Shown here: positions 61,337-64,000 of the stretch, one piece after another
How positions within the stretch are numbered: position 1 is the stretch's first letter
Layout: the number at the start of each line of letters is the position of its first letter
Assembly: GCF_030409505.1 (NCBI RefSeq)
Contig: NZ_JAUFPZ010000002.1
Span: forward strand, 4,160,501-4,224,500
Length of the DNA: 64,000 bases
From: Zunongwangia endophytica
GTDB lineage: Bacteria; Bacteroidota; Bacteroidia; Flavobacteriales; Flavobacteriaceae
Direction of reading: 5' to 3'
The notes under the pieces: generated by a model
The model's database searches: none
What the model was told of the DNA's origin: nothing
The model's input: only the letters and a program-made list of their open reading frames with translations
Made by a program: the position numbers and the translations under genes

Positions 61337-61339
61337 AAA

Positions 61340-61353
61340 ACCGAACGTTTGGT
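61340..61353 (-). promoter_or_regulatory. TetR operator before the efflux TetR gene
   Basis: ACCGAACGTTTGGT, identical to the operator at 37101-37114 in front of another TetR gene; 3 bases upstream of the start codon. Confidence 0.82.
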
Positions 61354-61996
61354 ATGCAAATGTAGGAAAAATTTTTAATATCAACCAAAAGAAGTCATTT
61401 TAATATTTTATAGAGGTAGTTCTGTTGACCTATAAAGTATAAAAGCATAAGAAAACGTGTTCTATAATGGTAAATTCATTTTAGCTTTAATAATAATTTG
61501 AGGACTTAAAAGGATTTTTAAGAAAGGTATACTGAAATTATATTCTCCCAAGGGTAAAGAGGAAAAGTACCTTTAAAGAGCAAATAAATATACAATTGAC
61601 AAACCATTGGAAGGAAAAAAAATAACTATATTTATAAAAATTTAAACCTGACGAAAGTAAATTTTTAAAACGGTTCACAATTCGGTTAACAATTGCAAGG
61701 TTAACTTTGATAAAGTCAATAAATACAAGGTTTTTCAGATGGGTTTGAATCCTGTCGCGATCACAAAAAGGGATGCTATTTTAGCATCCCTTTTTTTTAA
61801 AACCTTCTCTTTCGTTAGTAAATTCTTCAATTTTTATCTCAAAACTCCTATTTATTACTTTTTTTAGTATGGTTCGAACTTTTCAAAAGGATGAGCTCAT
61901 GGTATTCGAACCAAAGTTTTTGTATCCTTTTAGTGGCATTTCTGTCTACTTTATGAACTCATTCACGGAGTAATTATTAAAGAGAATACTGTGAAG
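61354..61996. other. Intergenic region with a tRNA-like tail
   Basis: About 640 bases without a gene. At 61735-61763 ATGGG-TTTGAAT-CCTGT forms a T-arm-like stem-loop followed by CGCGATCAC, which looks like a tRNA 3' end. The rest of a tRNA is absent. A strong terminator follows at once. The remainder is AT-rich with nothing recognisable. Confidence 0.5.
61764..61799 (+). terminator. Strong terminator after a tRNA-like tail
   Basis: CAAAAAGGGATGCTA, loop TTT, TAGCATCCCTTTTTTTT: a perfect 9-10 bp stem with T8. It is a near-copy of the hairpin at 42264-42299. Confidence 0.9.
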
Positions 61997-62008
61997 ATGA
62001 CTAATATG

Positions 62009-62638
62009 ATGAACAACAAAACCTTATACAAAATAGCTTTTGGCCTGGCCCTGTTTACGATAGTTTATAATGTTGCAGAAGATTTAATTTCGACATATCT
62101 GGGATTTGAAGATGAAAGCCTTGCACTTTTGGTTTCGGATCCGATAGTTTTATCGAGATTATTTTAGGATTTGGAATAGCCCATATGAACGTAAGAATTC
62201 AGAATTATTCCCATAGCAAACTAGATAATTTCGAACGAACAGCATTAAGAATTATGGGGATTGCGTTTTATATTTTGGTTTTTTGGCTTGTCATTACCAG
62301 GATTTACAATATTTGAACAATGCATAAACCATTCACAATATTCTGGGGTGTAGTTATTTCAATAATTTCAATCCTAATGAGGTGGATTTTGGGGATGTGG
62401 AAAAGAAGCGTTGAATGAAAGACAACTTAATTTTGCACCGATTTTGGTCGATACGAATTGTATCGTGATCTGTGTATACATTTCCATAATCCTTTTTGTA
62501 AGCAGAGGTATTTATGAGTTGTTCGAGATTCCATACATTTACAGTAAAAGAACACTCAGCCTTTCCTATTTTGTTTTTAAAGAAGGTCGGGAATGTTTTG
62601 AAAAAGCAAAAAGTGACAAAGATTGCTGTTTTGACTGA
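62009..62638 (+). pseudogene. Cation-transporter (CDF-like) remnant with several frameshifts
   Basis: Merging frames rebuilds a familiar protein: MNNKTLYKIAFGLALFTIVY, LISTYLGFEDESLALFGFG (needs one base at about 62130), DSFIEIILGFGIAHMNVRIQ, then a stop after FWLVITRIYNI (about 62314). Further on come VVISIISI, then DTNCIVICVYISIILFVSRG, IYELFEIPY and LSYFVFKEGRECFEKA to SDKDCC. The order matches the family of small cation-transporter-like membrane proteins of Bacteroidota. At least three breaks; not functional. Confidence 0.75.
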
Positions 62639-62845
62639 ATAAAATTCAACATCAATGATTGGAAACTATAAAATTATACGATTGTAGCAAACTACAATGA
62701 AACCATTCAATACAATAGACAAAGATGATACAGTATAAGAAACCTCATATTTGAAGTGTTTAATTATGCTCTTTACGTAAAACAAGATCTAATAGCTGAT
62801 TCGTGAATGGTATTACAATTTAAAGTGGCACAGCACAGGCGTGTT

Positions 62846-63175
62846 TTACACCCTCAAATGTATTTTGGGCATTTCCAATGTTTTAATTGAACCTAAATCA
62901 TTGAATACCAAATCTTGATAATGTTTTATATCCTTTACCATCACCTTTAATCTAAAATTATATTCCCCTGAAATATTATAACACTCACAGACATACTTGG
63001 AAGCCGTGATATCTATAACAAATTGATGGTCTATTTCTTTAGTATGCTCTTTTAGAGTAATATCGCAGAAAAAGATAAGTCCTTTTTCAACTTTTTCTGC
63101 TTCCACCAATGCCACGTATTTTTTGATTATTCCTTCCCTTTCCAAGCGTTTGATGCGGTGCCATTGGAATGTCAT
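62846..63175 (-). pseudogene. Lrp/AsnC-family regulator, N-terminus missing
   Basis: 109 codons remain. They start at the end of the HTH (RIKRLEREGIIKKYVALVEA) and run through the ligand-binding RAM domain (YVCECYNISGEYNFRLKVMV then LGSIKTLEMPKIHL). The first about 45 residues, with the DNA-binding helices, are absent. The break is where a MetE fragment begins on the other strand. Confidence 0.8.
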
Positions 63176-63411
63176 AACTCACACGTACCTATTGACTTAA
63201 TTGAACTGTGCGCGAAAAAAAAGTTATGGTGGGCACAATTGATGTAGCAACGAATGCTATCGAAACCCCCGAAGAAGTGGCCGATACATTGCGTAAAGTT
63301 CTTGAGTTTGTAGATATCGAAAACCTTTATCCCTGTACCAACTGTGGTATGGCACCTTCGTTCAGAAACGTAGCTAGAGTGAAGTTAAGTGCTTTGAGTA
63401 CAGAAGCTTAA
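63165..63411 (+). pseudogene. Cobalamin-independent methionine synthase C-terminal fragment
   Basis: The frame GTIDVATNAIETPEEVADTL and LYPCTNCGMAPSFRNVARVK is the C-terminal end of the MetE/UROD-like fold, with the zinc-ligand Cys in CTNCGM. Upstream, PIDLIELCAKKK joins in another frame; adding one A to the A8 run (63215-63222) restores it. Only about 80 of some 340-750 residues remain. Confidence 0.8.
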
Positions 63412-63443
63412 ATTATACGCAAAGAATTTGGGATTTAGTTCTA

Positions 63444-63697
63444 ATGTATGAATTGATAAATAATTTAGGATCAACCAAAAAGTATAGAAAGAGGACATTG
63501 AAGAAGTTATTAGTAATATTAAGTAAAGTAGGTTTCGACAGTTTTCTGTTAATGATAGGCATGATGGTTCTACTGGCCTATTTTTACTCCAGCTTGGATT
63601 GGTTAAAGAACCTGTTTCGCTGGGGGAGATGGTCAGTACAGGCGTAGCATTGATTTTTTTGTTTTATAGCCTCTATTTAGCTGTTATTCCTTTATGA
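63444..63697 (+). pseudogene. Small membrane protein with a frameshift
   Basis: The first frame reads MYELINNLGSTKKYRKRTLK, then the transmembrane stretch SFLLMIGMMVLLAYFYSSLD. At about 63595-63602 (GATTGGTTAAAG) the frame breaks. One added T gives LVKEPVSLGEMVSTGVALIF then LFYSLYLAVIPL to a TGA at 63695. So it was probably an 85-residue, two-span membrane protein. Family not known. Confidence 0.65.
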
Positions 63698-63764
63698 CTC
63701 AAATCATAAAACAAAATTAACATATCCTTTAGTTTTACTATCAGATTTTAAAAACAGATTATTT

Positions 63765-64000
63765 ATGAAATCAATTGTAAAAACTGGGTTGGGCGTTGTT
63801 TTAGCACTTTGTTTGGCAAGCTGCGGAAATTCAGATAAAAAAAAGGACGAAGACGGCATCCGTCTTAACGATTATGGTACTCCCGGGACCGAAAAAGTAG
63901 AAAAAAAATCTTCTGCCAAGGCTGAGGTCGACATGTCCAATAAGGGAGTTGGTCCCATAAAATCGGTATCAATTTCTTCTAATATCGATACTGAAATGGC
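63765..64000 (+). CDS. Lipoprotein, likely c-type cytochrome (3' end outside window)
   Basis: MKSIVKTGLGVVLALCLASC is a lipoprotein signal with the lipidated Cys at residue 20. A Lys/Asp-rich linker follows (KKKDEDGIRLND), then AEVDMSNKGVGPIKSVSISS NI before the end of the window. The phrase NKGVGPIKSV with a following helix is typical for the start of small cytochrome c lipoproteins of flavobacteria; the CxxCH motif would lie outside the window, so the cytochrome call is inference. Confidence 0.6.
   Translation, partial: MKSIVKTGLGVVLALCLASCGNSDKKKDEDGIRLNDYGTPGTEKVEKKSSAKAEVDMSNKGVGPIKSVSISSNIDTEM

Noticed and set aside
61735..61763. A complete tRNA gene
   Set aside because: Only a T-arm-like loop and a 3' tail are present; no anticodon arm or matching 5' acceptor strand was found upstream.

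Overview
The window looks like a chromosomal accessory region of a flavobacterium (Bacteroidota, Flavobacteriaceae-like). Evidence: a SusC/SusD pair with an M16 peptidase, AT-rich DNA, no Shine-Dalgarno-like spacing before most starts, -7 elements of the TAnnTTTG type, a BtgA/MobB/TraG-type mobilisation module, and insertion sequences of the IS1182, IS110, IS66 and IS982 families. No genus can be assigned from the sequence alone.

Layout. 1-6.2 kb: an outer-membrane uptake operon (SusC, SusD, secreted M16 peptidase), read leftwards. 6.2-7.4 kb: non-coding DNA with short repeats. 7.4-18.4 kb: an integron-like region. It holds a tyrosine recombinase broken by one in-frame TGA, then at least three same-direction cassettes (a PLD-like protein, an HMA-CDF cation exporter, and a pair of unknown genes). 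Each cassette starts with a GTT box whose exact or near-exact reverse complement closes the same cassette. Between cassettes lie long imperfect hairpins with shared arms, as in attC sites. These sites have attracted an IS1182 element, an IS110 element, a group II intron fragment and an IS66 element. 18.5-22.1 kb: an NTF2-like protein, a toxin-antitoxin pair, a decayed second pair, an ArsR-epimerase operon and a chimeric gene remnant.

22-31 kb and 37-53 kb hold many NAD(P)- or flavin-dependent oxidoreductases, each next to a regulator: HxlR/SDR, SDR/AraC, AraC/quinone reductase, TetR/hydrolase, TetR/SDR, Crp-like/SDR, reductase/pirin/OYE, Crp-like/AKR and HxlR/nitroreductase. Shared palindromes suggest small local regulons for reactive electrophiles, quinones or redox stress. 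This stretch is interrupted at 32-36.6 kb by a mobilisable-element remnant (coupling protein, frameshifted MobB relaxase, BtgA-like protein, candidate oriT, RadC-like protein, SSB) that ends in a long imperfect inverted repeat. IS982 sits at 45 kb with perfect ends and a 7-bp target duplication.

53.5-61.4 kb: a class III cyclase with a small membrane protein, then a TetR-controlled TolC/MFP/RND efflux operon with three matching operators. 61.4-64 kb: a decaying stretch with a multiply frameshifted cation transporter, Lrp and MetE fragments that abut each other, a frameshifted membrane protein and the start of a lipoprotein.

Seven or more genes carry one or more frameshifts or a stop codon inside an otherwise intact protein. 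Several lie in homopolymers, so sequencing error must be excluded before each is called a true pseudogene.
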